Assembly: GCA_021014945.1 (NCBI GenBank)
Contig: MU266445.1
Location: 1 to 64,000 of the forward strand
From: Leucogyrophana mollusca
Lineage: Eukaryota; Basidiomycota; Agaricomycetes; Boletales
Direction of reading: 5' to 3'
Length of the DNA: 64,000 nt
Made by a program: the position numbers and the translations under genes. The notes below the pieces were generated by a model. It saw nothing but the letters and a program-made list of their open reading frames with translations, ran no database searches and was not told the origin of the DNA. Of the stretch, positions 1 through 11,161 are shown piece after piece (the stretch's first letter is position 1; each line of letters opens with the position of its first letter).

Positions 1-446
1 CTGGGGAAATGCCGCGAGTTGCGTAATATACTTGGAGTGGTCGGGGGCTCTGAGCGCTTTTAAGGTGTTGATTGCCCGGACTTCAAAATGTTTCAGAGTG
101 ACGGAACCGAATAATCCGGAGGAGTAACAGGGGACTCGACACCGATCGCTGACTCGGAGCAGTTAGCGCTGCCGGTGTGCGCTCCGGTCGCTGAGTGGTA
201 AACGTCAGAGCTTGCACCTGGTCTCTTGTCGAAACGCGCTCATTGGCTGGAGTGAGCTTATGCCTTATGGGCATAGTCCGACCCAGACTCGACGCTAAAG
301 CACGGGCCACAGGGAGCTGCCTCCGAGGTGAGAGCTATAAGCAGCGCTTGGAGATCACACCTCTCCCCATAACTTACGCCTTTCCACCTTACTCTGGTGC
401 TTTGCCTGCACTGCAACCGGGCGGCCTTGTCCACTTGCTCGCAGGA
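1..446. other. No recognisable gene at left edge
   Basis: Short open frames exist on both strands but none resembles a known protein, has introns that extend it, or carries a motif. This is read as intergenic sequence and 5' flank of the membrane protein gene that starts at 517. Confidence 0.5.
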
Positions 447-456
447 TCATATAAAC
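447..456 (+). promoter_or_regulatory. TATA-like box, DUF6533 gene 1
   Basis: The sequence tcatataaac lies about 65 nt upstream of the ATG at 517, a plausible core-promoter distance for a fungal gene. It is supported only by motif and position. Confidence 0.4.
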
Positions 457-516
457 ATCCAACTTGAGTCATTCTTTCGATCTGCGCTAATCCTCACCAC
501 CTCAGCAAATCACGCC

Positions 517-1916
517 ATGTCTACCGAGATGACCGAAGCTGGGAACCAGGTGGCGCGTCACATCAGTTATGGAGCATGTAAGTACTATTGCATTTCGCTC
601 CAGCCTTGGGTTGCAAGCTTATACCACTGTAGCCGCTGCATTGCTAGCGATGTTCGTAGAGTATGGACTGACTGTGAGTGATGAGCGCAAATATATCTGG
701 TCGTGAGCATCTACATTTGTACACTAAAACGGCAAGACCTGATTTCCCCGCCCTACGTATATGCAGAAAGTTGCGCACATCATCGTACGCCAGGACATAC
801 ATATTGACTCGCTACTTCGGGCTCGCCGCGCAAATGTACGTTCCCTGGGCTGTTGATTCCCTTCCTTTACCAATTCTACCCCAGATTCAACGTTTGCTTT
901 TCCATATGGATGGCCTCGAGAACTTATATTGCACCGTCTTTGTGCAAGTTATGGTATTCTTACCAAGCTGTTGTCATTCAAACATTGGTTCTTGTCGTCG
1001 ACAGTTTGCTGATGCTTGGGGGTATGCTTTCTTGTGGCGTATTATGGAGATCGACGAACTCACAGCGTTTTGAGTTTATGCCATATTCTCCCACAGCTAT
1101 TGGATACTGAGTTTATTGGTCGTTCTTGCGGCAGCCCAGCCGGGTTCGATGATCGCCAGTGCTGTGATCACCTTCCCCGAAGTTACATACTCCTCAACCT
1201 GTCTGATAATCCGAATACACTCCGGATCGGTCTATTTTGGGTGAGTCCCATTGTCGTCCGAGGCATCACCGCTCAGAGAGATAGAGGCTTATCGAATTTG
1301 AACAGAACTGCGACTTTGACGACCCACGTTGTTATATTATTTCTATCGTTGTGGAAGTGTTTCATCGAGGGTCGTGCTCAGACTTCTCTTCGTAGCGCAA
1401 TACTGCGGGACAGTACCCTCGCTGTGACAGCGATATCGAGTGAGTAATATAGCAACTTTAAAGTGCGAGCGAGATTGACTATAATTCCGATAGTTATATT
1501 GTTGTTCATGCTGTTATGCTCGCTGGGGGTTATCAGGACAGGGATCGCGGGTAACATTATATATTAGTATGTCATTCGTCTCGCGTCATCGAGATGTACA
1601 CTGAGCGCCCCCGCCCGTTGGTAGCTGGCTGCTAGCGACCCTCTGGATATCGGTAAGCGCGTATGCTTCTGAGAGAAAGGACCGACTTTAACGTTGAGCG
1701 ATGTCATAGGCGGGCAGAATCATCGTCAACTGGGAAATATTCAGGGCGGACCAAGCTTCAAGTCGCAACACGACTAGTGCCATGACGATGGTTATCTCTG
1801 TGCCGGACGAAGCATCAGTATACCAACTCGAAATGGATGCCAGCCCCTCAACCTCTGGACATACTCCTAGTATAACGGCATCCGCAGACGATCCCGACAA
1901 AGCATCGGGTGCATAG
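517..1916 (+). CDS. DUF6533 multi-pass membrane protein (copy 1)
   Basis: Member of the Agaricomycete DUF6533 family of integral membrane proteins, whose function is unknown. Splicing at 577 joins MSTEMTEAG... to a hydrophobic helix ending in the family-typical GLTVSDERKYIW. The next exon gives YILTRYFGLAAQ, then a Tyr-Gln-Ala-Val helix, a helix ending LLVVLAAAQPGSM, and the stretch SLRSAILRDSTLAVTAI, which matches the usual LxxxLLRDGTxxF position. The final exon ends about 1716-1916 with RIIVNWE followed by a Ser/Thr/Asp-rich cytoplasmic tail and a TAG. About seven membrane helices are expected. Seen: open exons with consensus splice sites. Known: family name and membrane nature. Inferred: the exact splice pattern, least certain at 1440-1715. 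A paralogue lies at 21620-22927. Confidence 0.72.
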
Positions 1917-2461
1917 GATCAGAATGGTTTAATCCATACCTTCGAAATGGATCGGATATCAGAAGACATTCGCCAGCAGACCGCAGAGGTACACGTTTCC
2001 ACGATAATAATGATCACGCCGCACCTTACCGGCTTCAAAATGCAGTTAGAAACCGATTGCATTGTGTTTAAGACAGTTTGAATTCATCCTGGAAATGGGG
2101 ATCAGTGGACTATCAGTGGTCGGGAATACAACTCCGGGGATGATATGTTCCGGTATTAGAAACTACAGTCATTAATGTTAGGAAGCCATGTGTCCATACT
2201 GTGGGGGTCCATGAGCTCCGACCTCCTCGTGTGATACTAATAAAGCTATCAGCCTAGGCTTCGAGTGATATCAAGTGTTCTCACACCGTCCCCACATCCG
2301 TCTAGCTGAATGCGCTCAAACCTGCGCATGCGGGCAATATTTTGTTCGCTCAGCACTGAAAGTCAGATGTGATCTAACTCCGCAAAGAGAGGTATCAGTC
2401 ACGGTGTGTAATGGAACAACGAGTATTCATGAACACGTCTGCACACCTACGTCGCGCTTCG
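1917..2461. other. Intergenic, nothing recognised
   Basis: This separates the 3' end of the DUF6533 gene from the 3' end of the minus-strand oxidoreductase (convergent genes). No motif-bearing frame or repeat was found. Confidence 0.5.
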
Positions 2462-3821
2462 CTACTGTAAATCAATTCTTCTACCATCCCTCGCACTGAC
2501 GGAGATCGCCTCCAGCAGCCGTCGGATCTTTACAGCGTCATCCAGAGTGGCATACTTCCCCTCCGCGCCCTTCGCAAACTCCCCAAACTGTCTGACGAGG
2601 TTGCGCATCGCCACGTTGCTAATGTCTGTCATGAGGTCGTCCACACTCAGTACTGGCTTCCCATCAATAGCGTCCCCCGTCGGCGCGTCGTTCCCCGCAA
2701 CTTGAACTTCGGCACCATCCAGGAACAGTTGTGGGTCGTTTATCATGAGGGAAATGGCTGTTAAGGAGTCGCTTTCAATGCGAATCACACCGCTTTCTCC
2801 GTCAATCTCCCATATGAGGTGCTTTCTAGCGTGAGACGCATATCCCGCCCGGAACGAGGCACTAGCGATTGCGCCATTGGAGAGCAGACCAGTGAATGCA
2901 ATGTGGTCCGGGCACGCCACAGTGGCGATTTCGCCTGTGGGACGCCCATTCTCATCGAAGAGAGTCGCAGAGGGGTACATAGTCGAAGTCGTGGCACTGA
3001 CGGACGAGAAATCGCTCCCCAAGACGAAGGTCAAAGCGTCAAGGTGGTGACCAACAATGATGTCCAACATTGAAGCCCCTTGCAAAGGTTCAATATTCAA
3101 TGATAATTCCGCGCAGTGGCATCGAATATAACGCACCAGAGGAACTATCTAGCATGTACGCATGGCATTCCCTAACTAGAGGCCCATACATCCCGACCTC
3201 CCTTGGTAAGAGCGCGATCTACATGTGCATGAGGTTGTGATGATTGCGGGATAGAGATTCAGCGTACGACGTTACAAGACAGTACTCGCCCGATTTTCCC
3301 AGCCGCAATCAGTTCCTTGGCCTACGGAACCTCAGCATGTAGTGCACAATAGAACACAATTACTCTACCTTCAGTAAAACCGTTGATTGACGGCCCTGTA
3401 ACCCAACCATACTCCTAATTCCACGATAACGAGCGGCTTTGGCGAGCTCTTCTGTCTCTGCTAGGTTTCTCCCAGCAGGCCATTCGATAAAGCAGTCCTT
3501 TCCAGCATTGATGATTGGCAACGCGGCTGCTTTGTGGTGAGGAGCTTTGACCGAAACCAAGACAAGGTCAATGTCTGGATCTCTGGCAATGCGACTGGTA
3601 TCCCCTGAATAGGCTCTGACCAAGTGACCAAGCTTTTCGGACTGCTCCTGAGCCGAGGCCTTGGAAGAGGTATCAGAGGTTGTGGATACCGCGACGATGG
3701 AGTATATCTGAGCGAGTGTTGGGTGTTGTAAGGCTGGCGCGAGGAATGTGTGTGCCCAGCCACTCGGGCTCGTGGAGAGCCCGACAATGCCGACTTTGAG
3801 TGGTGTGAGAAGAGGGGACAT
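2462..3821 (-). CDS. Gfo/Idh/MocA-family NAD(P)-dependent oxidoreductase (Gal80-like)
   Basis: Predicted two-domain sugar-type dehydrogenase. The N-terminal exon (start ATG at 3821) begins MSPLLTPLKVGIVGLSTSPSGW, a Rossmann nucleotide-binding start, then DIDLVLVSVKAPHH and the family's GKDCFIEWPAGRN (usual EKP replaced by EWP, as in Gal80-like fungal members). A short exon near 3240-3315 reads AKELIAAGKIGRVLS. The large 3' exon (from about 3100 to 2462) holds GASMLDIIVGHHLDALTFVLG, the conserved helix before the C-terminal beta-sheet, and ends ARDGRRIDLQ. The EWP version and the GLSTSPSGWA opening resemble proteins annotated as Gal80p-like regulators, so it may be catalytic or regulatory. The joint between 3110 and 3240 contains stops that need an unresolved intron, so an internal lesion cannot be excluded. 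Confidence 0.72.
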
Positions 3822-3871
3822 TGCACGAATGTGGAGACGAGGAACGATGTGGGGTCTTGTAGTTTGCTCGC

Positions 3872-3880
3872 CTTTATAGG
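3872..3880 (-). promoter_or_regulatory. TATA-like box of the Gfo/Idh gene
   Basis: On the minus strand the sequence reads ctataaagg about 50 nt upstream of the ATG at 3821. It supports that start over the longer upstream open frame, whose ATG would lie beyond the box. Confidence 0.45.
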
Positions 3881-3978
3881 TAGTTGCTGCGGGACTGAAA
3901 GGGTCTGCATTGCGTTGCAAAATGTGTGAACAAGAGAAAGTTCGGTGCGTAGCTGGCGGGACATGGGTCAGAGGAAGA

Positions 3979-4700
3979 CTAGTCTGTCCAAAAGCCTCCT
4001 TTGATGTCGGATATGGACAAGTAATTTTCAGTTATTCCATCGGGCACCCAGGAGAAGTCGTGATGGACGGTATATGAGCACTGGTCCTCATTTGACTGAA
4101 TTGTGTCAAATGTAAGGCTGAAGGCAGCTACCGGATACGACCCAAGAGCAGAACCTGTTGTCGCGTTGACACAAGAAGGGAATGGTGCTCTCCACTCAGG
4201 CGGGGATGTCCCTCGGAAGCACTAGCTGTCGAATCTGCTGAAGGTCAGCTAGCAGCAGCGGACGAGCTATGATCGACAATTCCCGGTGCATTTTTAAGAG
4301 CCATTGAAGGATTAGCTGGGAGTTCTGTCGACCAGGGCCCAGTGTCATAGACTCGAAGCCAACCAGTTTGTGTCACCGTGTGATGACGCCTCCAAGGCGA
4401 GCTAGGCCGCACTGTGGTAAGGTTGATCCAACAATTAGATATGTAGGACCAACATGAAGGCTGGCCCTTTACTTTATATTGCACTCGAAAAGTAATGGTT
4501 CACGATGAAGAGAAGGATGGTGGCGTACATATTATATGTACGCTAGAAAGGATCAGCATGCCAGTGCTTTTTTGGGAAGAGTGGCGGCACGGTAATTCTC
4601 AACTTCCGCCCATGATGGTGACCACGTCGTTGCTACTGCTGACCAGCCTGAGGGCATAACTCTAATATCATCGCTAACTCGACCTGGAGCTCAGCAGTAC
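3979..4700 (-). pseudogene. Unrecognised minus-strand gene or gene remnant
   Basis: Several protein-like blocks follow each other on the minus strand in different frames. They are MPSGWSAVATTWSPSWAEVE near 4655-4580, GWLRVYDTGPWSTELPANP near 4370-4310, and a last block from about 4225 to the stop at 3979 with PFPSCVNATTGS, SYTVHHDFSWVPDG and SDIKGGFWTD. The Trp, Gly and Cys content and the repeated aromatic Trp-Ser motifs look like a real, possibly extracellular protein, but no signal peptide, start codon or consistent splice sites join the blocks. I do not recognise the family. It could be an intact gene with introns I cannot place, or a decayed one. Confidence 0.25.
4523..4543. repeat. Near-perfect palindrome
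   Basis: Nine-base arms gcgtacata and tatgtacgc flank a 3-nt centre. It sits in the gene-poor interval inside the putative minus-strand remnant. It could be a protein-binding palindrome or chance in AT-rich sequence. Confidence 0.5.
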
Positions 4701-5433
4701 CGCCGTGTCAGGAGTGACGGTGATGCACCGAACGTTGACTCTGGAGGCTTGTGGTGCTTGAGGCATCTCTCAACACTTCAGTACTCGACGACGAAGGGAG
4801 GACGAAGCTCGCGGGTTCCTTGGCGAGCTTCGCCCTTCAACATTCGACGTTCAATGGTGACGCGCGATGCAATAATGAGACGGTGGCGGTAGTACCGCAG
4901 CAGACAGGAAAGCAGGTGAGTTCAAATCAAATGTCAGCGATGTCAGCCGCCTGCTGCGTCCACACCTACAGAGTCGATCACGGAGTCGATCCTACTCGAT
5001 TGTGGACTTTTCCCATGTACGTATTTGGCGGATGTTCATCCCTCCGAGTCGTTGGCGTCACTTGGAGCGTCACACAATTAACTGGGCCGTCGACCCATAA
5101 GCTATCTAATTGTATATTTTCATTGCTGCGATTTCCTCCAGCTTCTGCATTTTTGCCACAGACCCTTAGTGCAAACACGAGGAATGTCTGGTACGCCTGG
5201 ATTTGGGAACGCTTGTCGTTAGTGGTCATGTATCGGCTCATAAAACGCCACGCCTAGCTTCTGTGGGGCAAGGACTCGCCGGAGAATTGACCACCTGCGA
5301 ACCTACAAGGTTATGCGAGGCGCCAGCCGCTATACGATATTGGATTGGGCCTGGTCAAACTTCAGGTAATTCACATGCCTGATACATCGCCCAAACACTG
5401 GTTCTTGTCGGTCGCAGGATAAAAGCCGCGCCA
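4701..5433. other. Gene-poor stretch upstream of P450 1
   Basis: A 168-codon plus-strand open frame occupies 4751-5257. Its composition is unremarkable, it matches no family I know, and an 87-codon frame opposes it. I treat the stretch as non-coding 5' flank of the P450 gene. Confidence 0.4.
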
Positions 5434-5441
5434 ATATATAA
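5434..5441 (+). promoter_or_regulatory. TATA box of P450 1
   Basis: The sequence atatataa is followed 33 nt later by the ATG at 5474. A second AT-rich motif, ataaaa, lies just upstream near 5419. The short distance implies a very short 5' leader if this box is used. Confidence 0.4.
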
Positions 5442-5473
5442 CCTGCGACAACTGCCTACTGTTCAGGCGCCCG

Positions 5474-7731
5474 ATGGAGTCCTCATACTATCATAATTTG
5501 ACCGTGCCCTCCACTCTCTTGTGTCTTGTTTCTGCGTTTGCGCTTTCGTTGGTAACCTTCGCGTGGCTAAACGCGAAGAAGAAAGACAGTCTGCCCCTAC
5601 CTCCTGGCCCGCCACCGCTTCCCATCGTTGGAAATCTCTTGAGCCTCGATAGGGAGAAGCCATGGCTAACCTGTACGGAGTGGGGAAAGCAATATGGTGT
5701 GTCCCTGCGTGTTGTGGCGATACGCACTTTGAATATTCTGCTAGGGGAGTTGATGACTGTCCACATCTTCGGAAAGGTTTATATCGTTATCAATTCCACG
5801 AGAGTTGCAAAAGCCCTTGTGGATGGCCGCTCCGCCATGTACTCTGATCGACCCCCTTTCGGTGATACTAGCAAATTGTAAGAGCCCCTCTTCACGCGCA
5901 CTATTGCCTGATAACCACTTGCTTCTTCAAGTTACGGGATGGACTTCAACACCGCACACTTGAGGTACAATGATCGGTGGAGGGCACATCGGAAAGTCTA
6001 TCGTCAAGCACTGCGGCCTGAGATGATCACGGCGTATCACCCCTTGCAGCTGCGGAAAGCTCGTCAACTTGTGGGGAGCCTCCTTGATTCCCCTGATAAG
6101 TATCCGGGCCACTTGAGCATGTACGTGGTTATATAACCTCTATCTACTGTCTCTTTCTCGCGTCGACATTCTGCTCAGACTTGCCCAACTAGCTTAGCGG
6201 CTTCTCTCATCATGGAGATTGCATATGGCTACGATCCGGCTCCCCATAATGATCGCTTCGTGGCCGGCATTGAGCGATTGCTTGAATTGACTGTCGCTAA
6301 TTTGACACCCGCGATGACGGTCATCCTCGGTGCTTTCCCCTGGCGTAAGCATCCCCCGTTCAACCTCGCCATTTGTTGAAATTCACTCTGGACAGTCCAA
6401 AGTATCCCTCCTTGGCTACCTGGAGCTGGTTTCAAGAAGACCGCTCTGCAATGCCAGGAGCTATCGGTCGAAGTATCCAGCGCACCCTTCGAGTATGTGA
6501 AGGAGCGAATCGTAAGTTGTATATACTAATGCTGCGGCCCAGTGAGCTTACCGGCATATGGTTGAGAGCAGAAGGCAGGCACAGCCCCCAAGTCGGTGGT
6601 CTCTGATCTCTTGGTGCAAATGGACGAGAAGGATAGACTGGCCCAAGAGCTGATCCTTAAAGAGTGTGCAACGTCCGCTTATATTGGTAGGTTAAATGTT
6701 ATATTATTGTGCATCTCGTAATGACCTCTTTCAGCTGGTGTAGAGTCGGTATGTTTGAGTTGACCCCAGTACCCGCAATTTCTCAACAGAGCTGACCTGG
6801 CTTCCAGACCCATTCTGTCTTGCTTGTTTTCATGATGATGATGATTATGCACCCGGAGGTTCAAAGCCGGGCCCAAGCGGAGATCGAGGCAGTCGTCGGC
6901 ACTGACAGATTGCCGGAATTCAGCGACAGGCCGTTCTTGCCATTCGTGGACGCTATTCTGCGGGAGACGCAGAGGTGGGCTGCTATGGTACCGTTATGTG
7001 AGTGCTCGTGCAGGGCTCGTGCTAACTTAAACGTATGACGATACACCGTTAGGTGTCCCTCATGCAACCACAAATGACGATATTTACGAAGGGTATCTTA
7101 TACCAAAAGGTCAGACAATGCACCGTTCCGAGGACCGTGCGCTGATCCTCCACCAGGGGCAGGGATTATCCTCAACCTTTGGTTCGTTCCTTCCCATAGA
7201 TCCCAAAACCAAGAACTAACTATCACCACGAAGGGGGATGACTAGGGACAGCAAACTGTATCCAGATCCGTCAGAATTCAGACCAGAGAGGTTTATTACC
7301 GAGGATGGCACACTCTCAGAGCCGTTCACCAACCTCTCTTTCGGTTTCGGGAGGCGCATTTGTCCCGGTGAGCAATGACTCGAGACGGCCGCATGAGATT
7401 TATCTAAACGTTTCACCTTCGCTCGTCGTCCAGGTCGCTTCGTCGCCGATGCTTCGATCTGGATTGCGATGGTGACTATGCTCGCAACGCTGACCATCGG
7501 GAAGGCAGTCGGAAAGGCGGGGTACGAAATAGAAGTCGTACCCGAGTTTGGTACGGGCATTATCCTGTAAGTGCAGATCAGTTCGATCTGATCCGTCCTC
7601 GAGTTTTCCCTGACATATTATTGACCGCACTCAGCCAACCCAAGCCCTTCGTGTGTCGTATCGAGAGGCGGTCTCCGGCGACAGAGACACTCATCAAGAC
7701 CAGTCTGAGAGCCCCCTCTAATGAGGAGTAG
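5474..7731 (+). CDS. Cytochrome P450 (CYP64/OrdA-like), copy 1
   Basis: Microsomal heme-thiolate monooxygenase. The N-terminus has a membrane anchor (LCLVSAFALSLVTFAWL), a basic turn, and the proline-rich hinge LPLPPGPPPLPIVGN. Further exons give VINSTRVAKALVDGRS, the C-helix region WRAHRKVYRQAL, the I-helix AGVESTHS, the K-helix ExxR (LRETQRW), the PERF-like FRPERF and the heme loop FGFGRRICPGRFVADAS. The last exon ends SNEE at 7731. About nine introns of 50-60 nt were inferred; the frame stays open across them, so the gene looks intact. The Ser replacing the first Thr of the usual AGxxTT I-helix motif is notable. Family placement among OrdA-like CYPs rests on PHATTNDDIYEGYLIPKG and the heme loop. 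The substrate cannot be predicted. A relative lies at 24094-26350. Confidence 0.92.
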
Positions 7732-8287
7732 ATCCATGTCACGCCTTTCGAAACGTGTATTTTCTACTGAAGTTCAATGTGAACCTATGCTTCCAGTTTT
7801 GTTTTTCATCGAGATATCATACTCCGTCACTTGGCCACCGACCTGTAAGCTCACCCACCGGTATCAGAAATACAATTGAACCTTCGATCAATCAGGCCTC
7901 AGGACCTGGCGCTGTCTACACCACATTACAGTCTGATCAGAATTGTGAGGTCGCGCTAGGCCCGCAGCATGTACGGTACATGTCGCTCATGGTTGTTGCG
8001 TGCTCACGAAGTACCTTCTACATTATTTTTAGTAGTTCGCTCTATCTCGGTGGCCCCGGCGCGGTTTTGGCTGGCTTCTCCAGAAGTCCCAGCGATGTAG
8101 GTTTTTTTTCACGTGCGCCCCCCGCGAGAAGTAATGCATGTGTTGTCTCAAAGAACAAGTAGAGATGGACGCGCGATCGTACAGATACAGGAGTAGTACA
8201 AGATCTGCTCGAGAAATAATGTCTGCATCTGCAAATACCAACGCTTGTGAACACATGTTTTCCCTTCAGTCAGCCCTTATAATAGAC
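7732..8287. other. Intergenic between convergent genes
   Basis: This holds the 3' flanks of P450 1 and the DUF2470 gene. Only short open frames without motifs are present. Confidence 0.5.
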
Positions 8288-8308
8288 TCAATTTATAATA
8301 GACTCAAT
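8277..8308. repeat. Exact 16-bp tandem duplication
   Basis: The unit ttataatagactcaat occurs twice head to tail. The duplication overlaps the end of the DUF2470 reading frame and supplies its last codons and stop. Confidence 0.8.
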
Positions 8309-9172
8309 TCGAGCGACCTGCACACGCCTCTTCAATGTCGCCAAAACAGGATATCCAAACACTACCGTCAACAGCAAATGAGCCGCCTGCATCCGACGTT
8401 AACCAAGATCATGTCGACTTCATCAATATTTCGAAGACTCACCGTAAGGAAACCCCCTTTGACATATTTCTTGCACAGCGAATACGTATACAGCGCCTCC
8501 ACGGCATGTATAACAATCGTGCCTCCGAGTATAGAGTTTGCCGAGAATGTCATTCCGGTCGCTTGCTTCAGCCAACGCGCCGGCGTAAACAAGGCCTGGG
8601 TGCCCGGCAGAGCCTCGGTGATGTAGAGGACTACGATGGAAAAGCAGATGAATGGGACGAAGGCGGAAAAGTGGATGCGCAAAGTGGTAATTTGTGGTGC
8701 TTCGGTCTGTGGATACAGCGAATGAGCACACAATAGACTTGATTTGGGAGGCTTTGAACTTGCCATTCCGAGACATTTCTGTGCTTCTTTGCTCAGACTG
8801 AGCAGTCGGGGCTTGACATCCTGGAAGCCGGTCAACGGTGGGTCGAATTTGATTCGAACGGATTGGTTTTCCCCGCTCCTAAGCTTGTAGGTTAACGTTG
8901 TACCCTGGGGTGACGCGTCAGTTCCCAGCTATCTTATTTCCCTGCGTATCGACCAGCAAAAAAGTCATCAAAGCAGGACGCCGATTATGGACCCGAGCTG
9001 AAGTAAATAGAGTCAAAAGTTAACTGACTTTGGTATCAATAGAGTCGACCTCAGCGGTAGTGACGTCCCCATTCACTTTCCCAAAGTACTTGACACAGGC
9101 AACGAGCATGTCGGGGTGGTGGTTCATGTATAACCGTAGACATACGGACGTCAGGTTGTTGGCGACGGACAT
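8288..9172 (-). CDS. DUF2470-domain membrane protein
   Basis: The first exon, from ATG at 9172, reads MSVANNLTSVCLRLYMNHHP then DMLVACVKYFGKV, the conserved His-Pro-Asp helix of DUF2470 (a fold seen in heme-utilisation and pyridoxamine-oxidase-like proteins). After an intron, TLTYKLRSGENQ and IKFDPPLTGFQDVKPRLL finish the domain with the usual Tyr-Lys and FDPPL motifs. The C-terminal half is a membrane module: hydrophobic FSAFVPFICFSIVVLYI, then VIHAVEALYTYSLCKKY, and after a second intron LLLTVVFGYPVLATLKRRVQ. This DUF2470-plus-helices layout is common in Agaricomycetes. Role unknown; heme binding would be inference from the fold. The frame is open throughout. The last codons lie in the 16-bp duplication at 8277-8308. 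Confidence 0.8.
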
Positions 9173-10265
9173 GACGAGGTGGATAGCACAAGAGCGTTGT
9201 TGAGATAGAAGACGAGCCTTTGAAAAGCCTCAAAGTAGAGCACATCCGAGTTAAATAACCACAAGCCACCGAGCTGCGATGCTGCCTTTGTGAGACCAAC
9301 CAACGGGAAGACATACCATACTCAAAAAGTAGTAGCCCACGAATCACGATAGTGAGGATTTTTGTGGCGAAGGCACAGAATGCAGGCACTAGTCAGCTGT
9401 AAGACAATTATGAGTCAGACGTAACGCATATTAAGACACAACAATGATAGGACTACTACTTGGCGGCGGGAATGGTGGGACGGTATCGGGCGCATGCGCG
9501 GTTAGGATTCCCATGACCAACCGCCTTCATTGTTGATGGGGACTTGATATCTGTATTTCGTTCTCCAGAAGATGAAACTGCCGCAACGATTGGAGCCGCA
9601 CGAATAGCAGGGAACCTCAGCTCGAGTTCACCGCTCACCCCGTCATCGAATCCTCTACCTCTATCAAACTCCATCGACTCCGGCTACAGACGAAAACGCT
9701 GCTGTGATCGTCCGCATTGACTCCCATCTCTACTGCGGTAGGCCCTTCAGCAGGTTGGTCGTCTCCCGCCAGGTGCCAATGAGGCGTGGCGCGCGCGCAT
9801 GAGGGGGAGGTACGCAACCCGGTAGGTCTCACGTGATACGACGTAGTCGTGCGCAAACGGAACACCTACGTATCCGCCATCGTCGCATTGCAGTGTACAG
9901 TGCTCGGGGCCTGCATCGCGACCCGCCGAATTCTTCTCTAGTACACCATCTGTGAGCTTGGTCTGTAAAGTGGTCTTAAAAATCGGTGGTGTATAAATTA
10001 TGGTGAAAAAGTAGGAAGAGAAAGACGAGGAAGGAAGTGACAAGCTGCACTGTGTTGCTGCTTGATGCTTAGTGGGCCATTTGACCTGCTCGGGAACGCA
10101 GAGCATCCAGCGCCTAACAGCCGTTACACCCGAAGGTGTTAACTACGCTTGAAGGTGAGCAGGTGCAGGCAAAAGCTCCGTTATTGTATGCCTTGGTATG
10201 CCCCGTGGGAAGGTCAACAACCGTGTCATCACGTGAACCCGTTTGCCGAAACTTTGCCGAAACTT
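9173..10265. other. No confident gene
   Basis: Minus-strand open frames at 9456-9674, 9635-9865 and 9747-10106 overlap in different frames. Fragments such as GVPFAHDYVVSRETYRVAYL look protein-like but could not be joined into a gene or tied to a family. An 11-bp microduplication (gaaactttgcc type) sits at about 10246-10265, just before the kinase relic. Confidence 0.4.
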
Positions 10266-10690
10266 GTCAATTATACTGACAGACACAGATGCTGCGCCAG
10301 ACACGCCCGCCAAATACGCAGTGGAGCCCTAGTGCGCGCCGAAAAGAAGCCACGTTCTCCGTCAGAACACGAGGCCAACGTTCTACGAACTTTGGCCGAC
10401 TCGGACGACACCGCTCTCACACACATTCCTAGGGTCAAAGGCTACGGCTACGACAAGCCCCACCACTTGCAGGTCCTGGTGATTGATCTGCTGAGCGCCG
10501 ACATCCAGTCTTTACGTTGCGAGCACGATGGGAAACTTAATTGACAAGCCACCATGTTGATGGTCGTTAAACTCGTAAGTACGCGATTTCTCGTGTGTTG
10601 GTTCTCTTTGTTTTAATGTAGCAAACGCAACTAGATTCCAGTCATCCAATACATCCATTCCAGGCATTTCGTCCATGCGCTTCTTTATTC
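10266..10690 (+). pseudogene. CK1-like protein kinase relic, copy A (5' and 3' truncated)
   Basis: Homologous at DNA level to the kinase relic at 50948-52295. It starts inside the N-lobe (TDAAPDTPAKYAVE, containing the beta-3 lysine region) and continues as PSEHEANVLRTLAD, IPRVKGYGYDKP and VLVIDLLSADIQSL, the hinge and alpha-D region of casein kinase 1-type kinases. An intron gtaag...actag joins ATMLMVVKL to IPVIQYIHSRHFVH, where similarity stops just before the HRD catalytic loop. Lesions seen: TAG at 10330-10332 with a frame change beside it, and TGA at 10542-10544. The glycine-rich loop and catalytic half are absent, so this cannot encode an active kinase. It converges with the secreted-protein relic at 10770-11161. 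Confidence 0.75.
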
Positions 10691-10769
10691 CAGATACATA
10701 GCGGAGTCCTTGTATTCGAATCTGGCATTCCATCCTATTGATGCAAGAATTTGTGCAAGAGATACTCAG

Positions 10770-11161
10770 GCATCATTCGGCGAACCGGCGTAGCTCGCGA
10801 ACCGAGCCCTGCTGATGATATCGACCCGTCAAATGCAACATGGAGGTTCCCCGGTCTGTACGTAGAAATACTTTATACTTTCCCAAGTCCTTATCGTCAT
10901 AGAGACCGACAAACAGATCGGCGGAAGGTTTGAGAGTCAGGGCAAGTGACTTCATTGTGGTGATGCGATCGCTGACAGACCCAAAGCAATGGTTGCTGGA
11001 CTCATGGAATTTCTTGTATGCCCAGTTTTCAGAGCGACCGTTGAGCTGTAGACAAAGAGCGCCTAATCAGCGCTTGCCTTATTGTCAAGCGTACGATAAG
11101 AGGAGGCGTTGGTGACAGCGGTCAAAGCGAAAGCAAGAAAGGTACCCCTGAGGGAAAACAT
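10770..11161 (-). pseudogene. Small secreted protein relic, copy A
   Basis: Decayed paralogue of the intact gene at 46898-47432. From ATG at 11161 it reads MFSLRGTFLAFALTAVTNAS, a clear signal peptide aligned with that of the intact copy. It then runs LDNKASAD followed by TAG (11063-11065) where the intact gene has Trp. After a frame change it resumes with ENWAYKKFHESS-like sequence and MKSLALTLKPSADLFVGLYD, near-identical to MKSLALTLDPSANLRVSLFD in the intact protein. The 3' exons were not found downstream. Nonsense and frame changes both argue for a pseudogene. Confidence 0.72.

Noticed and set aside
9456..10106. Overlapping minus-strand frames considered as a gene upstream of the DUF2470 gene
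   Set aside because: No consistent splice joins them, no start context, no motif; plus-strand translation is equally plausible.
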